Of a DNA stretch of 64,000 bases, positions 26,428 through 33,654 are shown in pieces. The position numbers were made by a program, and so were the translations under genes. Under the pieces are notes generated by a model that was given only the letters and a program-made list of their open reading frames with translations, was not told where the DNA came from and did not search any database. The DNA is from Aeromicrobium wangtongii (GTDB lineage Bacteria; Actinomycetota; Actinomycetes; Propionibacteriales; Nocardioidaceae), in contig NZ_CP102173.1 in the NCBI RefSeq assembly GCF_024584515.1, forward strand, positions 124,001 to 188,000. The letters are read 5' to 3'. The number at the start of each line of letters is the position of its first letter. The stretch's first letter is position 1.

Positions 26428-27522
26428 TCAGAAGGGGACGGGCTCGATCTCCTCGGGCCGCAGCTCGGGACGTAGGCGGATCAGCTCGTGCGGCTCCGCC
26501 CAGCCACGGACGGGGGACGACCCATCCGAGGCGACCTCGACGACCGTGGTGGGTTCGACCAGCGACGTGAGCAGGGAGTCGTCCGACCACCCCGGGATGT
26601 CCGCGAGGGACCGATCGGCCCACGGGTGGTCCCCGGTGGCGGCGGTCAGGAGGCGTCCGATCCGGCGGCTCTGGGGAAGGGTGATGTCGGTCGTGCCGCC
26701 CACGAGCCGCAGATTGCCCTCGTGGTCCGGCACCCCGAGCAACAGGCGGGTCGGGCCGCGCAGCGTCCCCATGACGGCGCCCACGACGCACTCGACGGAG
26801 TCGCGGATCGCAACCCGTTCCCAGCCGCGCTCGCCCGGTAGGTACCCGGTCGCCAGCCCCTTGGCGATCACTCCGTCGATGCCGACGTGCGCCTCGGAGT
26901 AGTTGACCAGCCAGGTGCGGGCCTCCTCCGCGTCCCGGGTCTGCGGGACGACGTGCAGGGGCGCCGGCGTGTCGTCCAGCAGGATCGTCAACGCCTGACG
27001 GCGCACGCGGAACGGGCTCTTGCGCAGGTCCATCCCGGCGCCGGCCAGGACGTCGAAGGCCACGAAGGAGGCCGGCCGCAGGGCCTCGGCCGACAGGTCG
27101 GCTCCGTGCTCGAGGCGGCGGTGCAGCTCGGTGAAGTCCGATGTGTCATCGCCCCAGACCACGAGCTCGCCGTCGAGCACGACCCCGGCCGGGACGTTCT
27201 CGCTCACGGCAGCGACGATCTCCGGGAAGGAGGCGGTGATGTCACGTCCGTACCGGGACTGGATGCGGCACCAGCCAGCCATCACGAAGATCAGGGCGCG
27301 GTAGCCGTCGAACTTCGGCTCGTACGCGGACCCGCCCGGCAGCCCGTCCTCATCGGGCAGAGCGGGCACTGATCGTGCCAGCATCGGCTGCTGGGGGAAG
27401 GTCAACAACGAGTTCTCCACCTCCTGGGCCGCATCGCGGACGGGGGGATCCGGCTCGCTGTTCCACCGATCGCCCCTGCGTGATGCGGCAGCGGCGCTCG
27501 GTCGTCGGTTCGGCAGGTTCAT
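26428..27522 (-). CDS. LigC-like ATP-dependent DNA ligase with degenerate motif V
   Basis: A 364-residue member of the ATP-dependent ligase family, similar in size to mycobacterial LigC. Motif I is intact (EPKFDGYR, adenylated lysine). Motif III (LDGELVVW), IIIa (SRYGRDIT) and IV (FVAFDVL, IDGVIAKG) are recognisable. Motif V, normally K-x-K, reads ERVAIRD, so the first lysine is arginine and the second alanine. Nick sealing may therefore be weak or unusual. An N-terminal 35-residue basic and acidic extension precedes the homology. It is the last gene of a four-gene minus-strand run with the DksA/TraR protein, a coiled-coil protein and LigD polymerase. The likely role is end joining or base-excision repair. 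Confidence 0.82.
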   Translation of the reverse strand: MNLPNRRPSAAAASRRGDRWNSEPDPPVRDAAQEVENSLLTFPQQPMLARSVPALPDEDGLPGGSAYEPKFDGYRALIFVMAGWCRIQSRYGRDITASFPEIVAAVSENVPAGVVLDGELVVWGDDTSDFTELHRRLEHGADLSAEALRPASFVAFDVLAGAGMDLRKSPFRVRRQALTILLDDTPAPLHVVPQTRDAEEARTWLVNYSEAHVGIDGVIAKGLATGYLPGERGWERVAIRDSVECVVGAVMGTLRGPTRLLLGVPDHEGNLRLVGGTTDITLPQSRRIGRLLTAATGDHPWADRSLADIPGWSDDSLLTSLVEPTTVVEVASDGSSPVRGWAEPHELIRLRPELRPEEIEPVPF

Positions 27523-27606
27523 GGCTACGTGTACCCCCTTCGTGCTGAGGGTGTACCCCTGTCACGGCCGAGCAAGCATCGCGATCCACCATCAACCGCG
27601 AGTGGT

Positions 27607-27987
27607 TCAGTGTGCGCAGGAGATGCAGACCGTCGCGCGCGGGAAGGCCTCGAGCCGGGGACGACCGATCTCGCCGGAGCACGTCTCGCACACGCCGTAC
27701 TGTCCGGCGGACAGGCGACCGATCACGTGCTGCGTCTGCTCGAGGATCGCCGCCAGGTTCTGCGCCTGCACGGCGTCCTGCAACAGCTCGGCGCGCTGGG
27801 ATGCCACATCGAGGTCATCGTGCAGCACGTCCACACCGCCGACCGAGGACGTGGCGCTGAGGTCCCGGCCGACCGCGGCCATCTCGGCCTGCAGTCGCAC
27901 GACCGCACCCTCGAGGCCCGCGCGGATGTCGGCCAGCTCCTGGGCGGTCCAGCCTGACGGTCCGGTTCGTTCCAGCTCTGCGGTCAT
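27607..27987 (-). CDS. DksA/TraR-type C4 zinc-finger protein
   Basis: A 126-residue protein with a coiled-coil N-terminal half (helices rich in Leu, Glu and Gln; about residues 15-85) and a C-terminal four-cysteine zinc site (CETC and CISC, 19 residues apart). This is the layout of DksA/TraR proteins that enter the RNA polymerase secondary channel. The coiled-coil tip lacks the exact DxxDxA signature of DksA, having instead DDLDVAS nearby, so ppGpp co-action cannot be assumed. The start is the ATG at 27987; an earlier in-frame start would add 22 unrelated residues. Its place between repair genes suggests a transcription-repair link. Confidence 0.82.
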   Translation of the reverse strand: MTAELERTGPSGWTAQELADIRAGLEGAVVRLQAEMAAVGRDLSATSSVGGVDVLHDDLDVASQRAELLQDAVQAQNLAAILEQTQHVIGRLSAGQYGVCETCSGEIGRPRLEAFPRATVCISCAH

Positions 27988-28082
27988 GAGAAGTACCTCG
28001 GCTCGGGCGGTGAAGGGATGAGTTGCTCCCTTACCCCGCCCGAGCCGTGGCAATCAACGCTCAGGAACTTCTTGGTTGCGGT

Positions 28083-28601
28083 CTAGTGGGCCGCGTCCGG
28101 CGCCGCGGTCGCGCCCGGCTCGGGAGCGACCGTGGGGGGAGCGGTGGCAGCCGGCGGTGCCGGCGGCGTGGCCGGCGGCGTGGGCGCCACGTACGGGGCC
28201 GGTGAGGAACCCCGGCGCTGCATGATCGCGAACGCTGCGGCGCCGGCTCCGGTCAGGACGCCGATCGCGGCGACCTTGCGCAGGCGGGTGCGACGCTTCG
28301 GCTTGACCTGCTCGGGCAGACGCTCCTGCACGTTCTCGGGCAGGCGCTCGAAAAGATCGTCGCGCAGGTCGAGCAGCTGGTCCTTGTCGGGAAGGGCGGC
28401 GACGATTTGGTCGCGGACGGCCGGCGCGCGGTCGGCGACCTGCTTGCGCAGCTCGACGGTCTGCTCCGCGATCTGGTCGCGGACGGCCGGCGCGTGCTCG
28501 ATGACCTGCTTGCGCAGCTCGTCGGTCTGGCTTGCCAGATCGCCGATCTGCTCCGTGATCTGGTCGCGCAATGTCGTGCTCTTCTTGGAAGACCTCAGCA
28601 T
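28083..28601 (-). CDS. Membrane-anchored protein with tandem amphipathic repeats
   Basis: A 172-residue protein of unknown function. Residues about 10-70 hold three imperfect 21-residue repeats built on the pattern RDQIxEQxxELRKQVxxxAPAV, predicted as long amphipathic helices. A basic stretch (KPKRRTRLRK) precedes one transmembrane helix (about 112-128). The tail of 45 residues is almost only Ala, Pro and Thr. The layout resembles YtxH-like or apolipoprotein-like stress proteins, but I make no firm assignment. AGAGGAG seven bases before the ATG at 28601 sets the start. It lies 32 bp after the LigD gene in the same operon. Confidence 0.7.
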   Translation of the reverse strand: MLRSSKKSTTLRDQITEQIGDLASQTDELRKQVIEHAPAVRDQIAEQTVELRKQVADRAPAVRDQIVAALPDKDQLLDLRDDLFERLPENVQERLPEQVKPKRRTRLRKVAAIGVLTGAGAAAFAIMQRRGSSPAPYVAPTPPATPPAPPAATAPPTVAPEPGATAAPDAAH

Positions 28602-28633
28602 GTGCGTGCTCCTCTTTTCATCGTGGGTCATGG

Positions 28634-29995
28634 TCAGGTGAGCTTCATCCGGTGGATGAGCCACTGGTTCTTGTCGGTGTGGATCAGGGCGTACTTGCGG
28701 CGGCCACCGAGTCCGCCGGCCTTCGTGCCGGTCAGTGTGGCAATGATCTCCCGAGCCTTCCACTTCTCCAGCTCGTAGGTACCAGAGTCCCAGATGGTGA
28801 CCTCGCCTCCGCCGTACTCCCCCGCGGGGATGGTTCCCTCGAAGGTGGCATACGCCAAGGGGTGGTCCTCGGTCTGGACCGCGAGGTGGTTGGCATTCGT
28901 CGAGGTGGGCACGCCCTTGGGCAGTGCCCACGACACCAGCACGCCGTCGTGCTCGAGGCGGAAGTCCCAGTGCAGGCTGCTGGCGTGGTGCTCCTGGATG
29001 ACGAAGGTGTTGCCGGCCGGGTCCGAGGACGGTGTCCCGTCGGGCTCCGGCGTCTTGGCGGCGTCCCGTTTTGCCCGGTAGGTCTCCAGCCGGTCGGCGC
29101 CGGGGGCGGGTCGGGCCAGGGCGGCCATCGGGTCCTTGCGCCGCTTCATGCGCGCCACGACCTCGTCGATCGTCAGGTGGCGCAGATCGGGATCGTTCAG
29201 CTCGCGCCACGTCCGGGGGACGGCCACGTGCGGCTCGATCGTCCCGCGCAGCGAGTACGGCGCGATGGTGGTCTTGTTGCCGTTGTTCTGGCTCCAGTCA
29301 ACCAGCACCTTGCCGGTGCGTGAGCTCTTCTTCATCGAGCTGACGACCAGCTCGGGCAGCTCGGACTCCAGGGCAAGGGCCACCTGCTTGGCGAAGGCGT
29401 TGATGTAGTCCGAGTCGTGCGTCCCGTCCAGGGCCGAGTAGAGGTGGATGCCCTTGCTGCCACTGGTGACCGGGTAGGCGTCGAGCTCCAGGTCCCGCAG
29501 CAGCGCCTTGGCGCGCTTGGCGACCTCGACGCACTCGGGCAGCCCGGCGCCGGGGCCCGGGTCGAGATCCAGCACGAGGCGGTCGGGGTTCTGGGGGGCG
29601 CCTTGAGCGTCGACGCGCCACTGCGGCACGTGCAGCTCCAGTGCTCCGACCTGCCCGGCCCACGCCAGATCGGCGGGGCCCTCGAACACCGGGTACCGGT
29701 TCACGTGGCTGCGGTGGGTGATCTCCACGCGGCGGATCCAGGACGGTGCCGACTCCGGCAGGTTCTTCTCGAAGAAGACGTCCCCGGGCGACGCGGCGGT
29801 GCCGACGCCCTCGACCCAGCGCTTGCGGGTCACGATGCGTCCGGCGATGTGCGGCAGCAGGTGGGGCGCGATCTGCTGGTAGTACGCGATGACATCGGCC
29901 TTGGTGGTGCCGGTGGACGGATAGAGAACCTTGTCAGGATGCGTCAAGCGCAGGCGGTGCCCCGAGACCGACACCGTGTCGGTGGTCCTGGCCAT
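28634..29995 (-). CDS. ligD: LigD-type polymerase/primase fused to 3'-phosphoesterase
   Basis: A 453-residue non-homologous end-joining enzyme lacking the ligase module. Residues about 10-300 are the primase-like polymerase domain, with the catalytic aspartates in LVLDLDPG, SGSKGIHLY and VLVDWSQNNGNKTT. Residues about 325-450 are the 3'-phosphoesterase domain, with FVIQEHHASSLHWDFRLEHDG (histidines and aspartate for metal) and AYATFEGTIPAGEYGGG. Together they fill in and clean broken DNA ends. In Mycobacterium tuberculosis these domains and a ligase form one chain; here the ligase is a separate gene three positions downstream. The start is the ATG at 29995. It is the first gene of the operon, and its promoter region faces the sigma-factor gene. 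Confidence 0.95.
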   Translation of the reverse strand: MARTTDTVSVSGHRLRLTHPDKVLYPSTGTTKADVIAYYQQIAPHLLPHIAGRIVTRKRWVEGVGTAASPGDVFFEKNLPESAPSWIRRVEITHRSHVNRYPVFEGPADLAWAGQVGALELHVPQWRVDAQGAPQNPDRLVLDLDPGPGAGLPECVEVAKRAKALLRDLELDAYPVTSGSKGIHLYSALDGTHDSDYINAFAKQVALALESELPELVVSSMKKSSRTGKVLVDWSQNNGNKTTIAPYSLRGTIEPHVAVPRTWRELNDPDLRHLTIDEVVARMKRRKDPMAALARPAPGADRLETYRAKRDAAKTPEPDGTPSSDPAGNTFVIQEHHASSLHWDFRLEHDGVLVSWALPKGVPTSTNANHLAVQTEDHPLAYATFEGTIPAGEYGGGEVTIWDSGTYELEKWKAREIIATLTGTKAGGLGGRRKYALIHTDKNQWLIHRMKLT

Positions 29996-30091
29996 CGACG
30001 TCCTCTCGCTGGGGCGGTCTCGCGGGCATCTGGTTGGCCGACGGGGTACCCGCTGGCGGTGTGACGAAACCCTCGGTCGGCCCAAAATGGT

Positions 30092-30117
30092 CCGACATAG
30101 TTCCAAAGAACTAGTCG
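30092..30117. promoter_or_regulatory. Inverted repeat in the ligD / sigma-factor divergent region
   Basis: CCGAC-A-TAGTTC, a CAAA spacer, then GAACTAGTCGG: 11-bp arms with one extra A in the left arm. It lies 97 bp upstream of the ligD start and 111 bp upstream of the sigma-factor start. The shape suits a dimeric repressor operator controlling both directions. No regulator is assigned. Confidence 0.5.
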
Positions 30118-30227
30118 GGATAGTCCTTTGTCACCCGTTCGGCCTTGCATTACGCGCGCGACGATGCCAAGGTTGGCTCCACGGTTGAGCAGCAGCCGAA
30201 CACGGATCCAGACCACAGGTGGTCATC

Positions 30228-31016
30228 GTGAACATCACGTCCGAAGGTCCCAGCACCATCCACGACGACGACACGTCATCGCTGATCGAGGCAGCTTCGC
30301 AGGCCGGCCCGGTCGAGCGCGCAGCACTCGAGGAAGAAGTCGTCCGTCGCCATCTCGGTCTCGCCCGCCACCTCGCCGGTCGGTACGCCGGCCGTGGCGT
30401 CGATCGTGAGGATCTCGTCCAGGTGGCGAACTTCGCCCTGGTCAAGTCCATCCGCGGCTTCCACCACGATCGCGGCGAGTTCGTCCCGTTCGCGACGGTG
30501 ACGATCCTCGGTGAGATCAAGAAGTACTTCCGCGACCACTGCTGGGGCGTGCGCCCGCCGCGTCGCATCCAGCAGCTCCAGGCCGACATCACCGCAGCCT
30601 CCGAACGTCTGCTCCAGGCTGATGGTCACATGCCGGGCGTCCCCGAGATCGCCGCCGAGCTCGGCGTGGACGCCGCCGATGTCAGTGAGGCGATGGCCGC
30701 GCGGGGATGTTTCTCCCCGACCTCGCTGGACCAGCCGGTCCGTGACGGGGGCCAGCCGCTCGGCGAGACGATGCGGTTCGACGAGACGACCTATGACTTC
30801 ATCGACGACTGGGTCACGGTCGGGCCCCTGTGCGAGGGCCTCGGTGACGACGAGCGCGAGCTGTTGCGCCTGCGGTTCGTCGAGGACAAGACACAGCAGG
30901 AGATCGCCGACCTGGTCGGCGTCAGCCAGATGCAGGTGTCGCGTCGCCTCTCCAAGCTGCTGGAGCAGCTGCGCGAGAAGGCCACCGTCACCGAGGGCGT
31001 GCGCCGCGTCGCCTGA
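30228..31016 (+). CDS. SigB/SigF-family (group 3) RNA polymerase sigma factor
   Basis: A stress-type sigma factor of about 262 residues. Region 2 (RHLGLARHLAGRYAGRG, EDLVQVANFALVKSIRGF, ILGEIKKYFRDHCW) is typical of SigF/SigB. Region 3 has EIAAELGVDAADV, and region 4 has the helix-turn-helix QQEIADLVGVSQMQVSRRLSKLL. Such factors are held by an RsbW-type anti-sigma and released by RsbV; none is encoded next to it. I prefer the GTG at 30228 (AGGTGG five bases upstream) over the GTG at 30219. Two PP2C phosphatases that could feed it are encoded 4-8 kb upstream. A clean intrinsic terminator follows. Confidence 0.9.
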   Translation: MNITSEGPSTIHDDDTSSLIEAASQAGPVERAALEEEVVRRHLGLARHLAGRYAGRGVDREDLVQVANFALVKSIRGFHHDRGEFVPFATVTILGEIKKYFRDHCWGVRPPRRIQQLQADITAASERLLQADGHMPGVPEIAAELGVDAADVSEAMAARGCFSPTSLDQPVRDGGQPLGETMRFDETTYDFIDDWVTVGPLCEGLGDDERELLRLRFVEDKTQQEIADLVGVSQMQVSRRLSKLLEQLREKATVTEGVRRVA

Positions 31017-31035
31017 GTTCTGAGCTCGATCACAG

Positions 31036-31064
31036 GAGGCCCCGGGCGATTCGCCCGGGGCCTC
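31036..31064 (+). terminator. Terminator after the sigma-factor gene
   Basis: A stem of 14 bp (GAGGCCCCGGGCGA / TCGCCCGGGGCCTC) with almost no loop, 20 bp after the stop codon. Confidence 0.8.
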
Positions 31065-31175
31065 GTGCGTTGGTAGCATGAGGGCCGGTTCAGCAGCAGC
31101 CGTTGGTTTTGCTGACCCGGAAAGGGCGCCTCGTTGACATCCGCCCTCCCTGAGCCGCGACGCCCCGAGCAGGGC

Positions 31176-31679
31176 TCAGGCCAGACCCTTCGCCCGTGGG
31201 TGCAGCGTCCGCTCGACGAATCCGGGCGCCGTGCGGCCGGCCAGATCGGCGACCTCGTCGGCGATGGCGACGGCCAGCTCCCGGGGAGCCAGATCCGGGC
31301 CGATGTCGCCCAGGCGCAGCTCGAGCGGCGGGTGCCAGATCAGCGTGACCGTGTGGTGCTCCCCGGCCTGGCGGCACAACTTCTCCCGGCGTGCGGTCGA
31401 GACGTCGTCACGCGACCTCTCGCACACGGCCACGACGTGAGCCGGCGGCGTCCCGCCCGCGGCCAAGGCCTCGAAGGCGCGTTCGCCGATCGGGGTCCCG
31501 AGTCGCACGACGGCATGTTGGACCGAGTTGATCCACCCCATCGGCGTCGTGACGGCGTGCGTGCTGAGGCCGCGGTACGACAGCTCGTCGCTCACTGCTC
31601 CGCCCAGTGCATCCAGATCGCCGAACAGGGTCACGGTCGGGCCGGACATGTCCATGTCCAGATCGGTGTCGTTGCTCAA
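31176..31679 (-). CDS. Hypothetical protein (167 aa)
   Basis: I do not recognise this protein. From the TTG at 31679, which has GAAGGG eight bases upstream, it is 167 residues; an ATG at 31655 is an alternative. The N-terminal half has a beta-alpha pattern (TVTLFGDLDALGGAVSDEL, then AVTTPMGWINSVQHAVVRLG) that hints at a nucleotide-binding-like fold. A later segment HHTVTLIWHPPLELRLGDI looks like an exposed beta hairpin. There are no signal peptide or membrane helices. It is divergent from the ANTAR gene and convergent with the sigma-factor gene. Confidence 0.6.
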   Translation of the reverse strand: MSNDTDLDMDMSGPTVTLFGDLDALGGAVSDELSYRGLSTHAVTTPMGWINSVQHAVVRLGTPIGERAFEALAAGGTPPAHVVAVCERSRDDVSTARREKLCRQAGEHHTVTLIWHPPLELRLGDIGPDLAPRELAVAIADEVADLAGRTAPGFVERTLHPRAKGLA

Positions 31680-31745
31680 GGCGTCATCCCTTCGGCGAAG
31701 GCAGCACTGGCCCACCATGCCCGGCTCAGCGGGGCCTTATGCTTA

Positions 31746-31830
31746 CGCCGAGCTTTCTTCGGCGAGCCCGTACCCCACCGCTGGGGTGTCAAACGTGCAG
31801 GTCTGATGGCCCCGCGCGTATGGCGGGGCC
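31746..31830 (+). promoter_or_regulatory. Three consecutive RNA hairpins in the leader of the ANTAR gene
   Basis: Stem 1: CGCCGA/TCGGCG (31746-31764, 7-nt loop). Stem 2: ACCCC/GGGGT (31772-31787) with the six-base loop ACCGCT, which has A at loop position 1 and G at position 4. Stem 3: GGCCCCGC/GCGGGGCC (31808-31830, loop GCGTATG). ANTAR proteins bind paired hairpins with hexaloops carrying A1 and G4, so stem 2 is a possible autoregulatory target. Stems 1 and 3 do not have a perfect hexaloop. Confidence 0.4.
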
Positions 31831-31873
31831 GTCGGTGGTCGACAACAGCTTTGGACCTTGAGGGAGAGTTTCC

Positions 31874-32581
31874 GTGGCAAATCTGACGTTCTTCGCCGAG
31901 ATGGCGCTTGACCTGCACGACGAGCCCACCGCCGAGCGGACGATCGAGCGGATCGCCGAGTACGCGAAGCTCGCCACGAGCTGTGACGACGCGGGGATCA
32001 TGCTGGTGCACGCCCGCAGCCAGATCGAGACGGCTGCGGCGACCGCGCAACGCGTCGGCGAGTCCCACAACTTGCAGATCGTCCATGACGAGGGCCCCTG
32101 CCTCGACGCGATCGACGGCGAGAGGCACTACATGTCCCCCGACGTCCGTATGGACGAGCGGTGGCCGAAGTGGGGTCCGGCGGTGGCCGACCTGGGCCTG
32201 CGCAGTGTCCTCAGCCTGCGCCTGGAGACCAAGTCGCGGCAGTACGGCTCCCTGAACCTGTACGCGGAGCGGGTCAACGCCTTCGACGACGATGATCTCG
32301 CCGTGGCGTCGATCTTCGTCCGGCATGCCGCCGTGGCACTCGCGAATGCGCACAACGAAGAGGGACTGCAGGTCGCGATCGACGCCCGCAAGCTCATCGG
32401 GCAGGCCCAGGGCGTGTTGATGGAGCGCTTCGACATCGACGCCGACCGCGCCTTCGAGTTCCTGCGCCGGCAGTCACAGACGCACAACGTCAAGCTGCGT
32501 TTCGTCGCGGAGTGGGTCGTGGAACACCGCGGCTCGCCGGATGCGATCTTCTCTGCCCCGCCGGCCAGGCCGGTCGCCTAA
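31874..32581 (+). CDS. GAF-ANTAR domain transcription antiterminator
   Basis: A signal-responsive RNA-binding regulator of 235 residues. The first 150 residues are a GAF domain (CDDAGIMLVHA, GPCLDAI, LGLRSVLSLRL, YGSLNLYA). The last 55 form the three-helix ANTAR domain (AIDARKLIGQAQGVLMERFDI, AFEFLRRQSQ, LRFVAEWVVEH), which stabilises hairpins in target RNAs to prevent termination. The start is the GTG at 31874, with AGGGAGAG upstream. The last four bases overlap the end of the convergent Ku gene (stop TAA on plus, TAG on minus, sharing TA), so the two transcripts have no separate terminator and must run into each other. Confidence 0.92.
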   Translation: MANLTFFAEMALDLHDEPTAERTIERIAEYAKLATSCDDAGIMLVHARSQIETAAATAQRVGESHNLQIVHDEGPCLDAIDGERHYMSPDVRMDERWPKWGPAVADLGLRSVLSLRLETKSRQYGSLNLYAERVNAFDDDDLAVASIFVRHAAVALANAHNEEGLQVAIDARKLIGQAQGVLMERFDIDADRAFEFLRRQSQTHNVKLRFVAEWVVEHRGSPDAIFSAPPARPVA

Positions 32582-33519
32582 CCCGCCTTCTTGGCGGGCG
32601 TCTTCTTCGCAGGCGCCTTCTTGGCCGTGGTCTTCTTCGCGGTGGTCTTCTTCGCGGTGGTCTTCTTGGCGGGCGTCTTCTTGGCCGTGGTCTTCTTCGT
32701 CGCCGCGGTCTTGGCGGGGGCGGTCTTGTCGGAGCCGGACTTCTTGCGGTCGATGCTGCGCTTGAGCGCCTCCATCAGATCGACCACGTCTGCGTCGTCG
32801 TCCTTCTCCTGCTCGCCGAACGTGGCGGTGGTGTCGAGCGCATCGCCCTGCTCGAGCTTCGCCTCGACGAGGGTCCGGAGCTGCTCCTGGTAGTCGTCGC
32901 TGAACTCGGCGCTGTCGAAGTCCCCGGCCAGGGACTCGACCAGCTGCGCGGCCATGTCGCGTTCCTTCTGGCTGATCGACGGGACGTCCTTGAGCACGTC
33001 GAAGGCGGGCTCGCGGACCTCGTCGTCCCACAGCAGGGTCTGCAGCAGCAGGACGTTTCCGCGCACCCGCAGAGCCGCGAGCCGGGTCTTCTGGCGCAGC
33101 GCGAACCGGACGATCGCGGTGCGGTCCGAGTCCTCCAGCGCGCGCCGCAGCAGGGTGTACTGCTTCAACGTCTTGGCATCGGGCTCGAGGTAGTAGCTGC
33201 GATCGAGCCGCAGCAGGTCGACCTGGTCGGACGGGACGAACTCGACGACCTCGATCTCGTGATTGCGCTCGGCGGGCAGGGAGGCGAGGTCCTGCTCGGT
33301 CAGCACGACGGTCTGGTCGCCGTTGTCGTATGCCTTGTCGATGCTGCTGTAGTCGACGACCTCGCCACAGATCTCGCACCGCCGCTGGTATCGGATGCGC
33401 CCACCGTCCTTGTCGTGGACCTGGTGCAGGCGGACGTCGTGGCTCTCGGTGGCGCTGTAGACCTTGACGGGAACGCTCACCAGTCCAAAGCTGATGGCGC
33501 CCTTCCAGATGGATCGCAT
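32578..33519 (-). CDS. ku: DNA end-binding protein Ku
   Basis: It binds double-strand breaks as a ring-shaped homodimer and recruits LigD. It has 313 residues. The Ku core (about 1-250) opens MRSIWKGAISFGLVSVPVKVY and contains RCEICGEVV, DLLRLDRSYYLEPD and the helical region DMAAQLVESLAGDF. From about 255 the tail is a run of Lys/Thr/Ala repeats (roughly 14 copies of KKT or AKK), like extended mycobacterial Ku tails that improve end binding. I chose the ATG at 33519 by homology; an ATG at 33528 adds three residues. It is encoded 2.6 kb from ligD on the same strand but in a separate unit. Confidence 0.96.
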   Translation of the reverse strand: MRSIWKGAISFGLVSVPVKVYSATESHDVRLHQVHDKDGGRIRYQRRCEICGEVVDYSSIDKAYDNGDQTVVLTEQDLASLPAERNHEIEVVEFVPSDQVDLLRLDRSYYLEPDAKTLKQYTLLRRALEDSDRTAIVRFALRQKTRLAALRVRGNVLLLQTLLWDDEVREPAFDVLKDVPSISQKERDMAAQLVESLAGDFDSAEFSDDYQEQLRTLVEAKLEQGDALDTTATFGEQEKDDDADVVDLMEALKRSIDRKKSGSDKTAPAKTAATKKTTAKKTPAKKTTAKKTTAKKTTAKKAPAKKTPAKKAG

Positions 33520-33589
33520 GGGGTCCATTGGACCGTCACCGCGCGGTCAGCGCAACGGGAGGCGAGGAAGATGACATGGCCGGCAGTAG

Positions 33590-33652
33590 CCCCTTGAGCC
33601 AACCCACCGCCCCTTGAGCCAACCCACCGCCCCTTGAGCCTGTCGAAAGGGG
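33590..33652. repeat. Tandem 20-bp repeats of the CCCCTTGAGCC element
   Basis: GCCCCTTGAGCCAACCCACC occurs twice in tandem, followed by a third GCCCCTTGAGCC that continues into TGTCGAAAGGGGG, the full form of the dispersed element. The element ends three bases before the stop codon of the acyltransferase gene, between it and the start of ku. Confidence 0.8.
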
Positions 33653-33654
33653 GC

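Noticed and set aside
33590..33652. CRISPR-like tandem repeat
   Set aside because: Only 20-bp period with no unique spacers, no cas genes, and the unit matches the dispersed element found elsewhere in the window.
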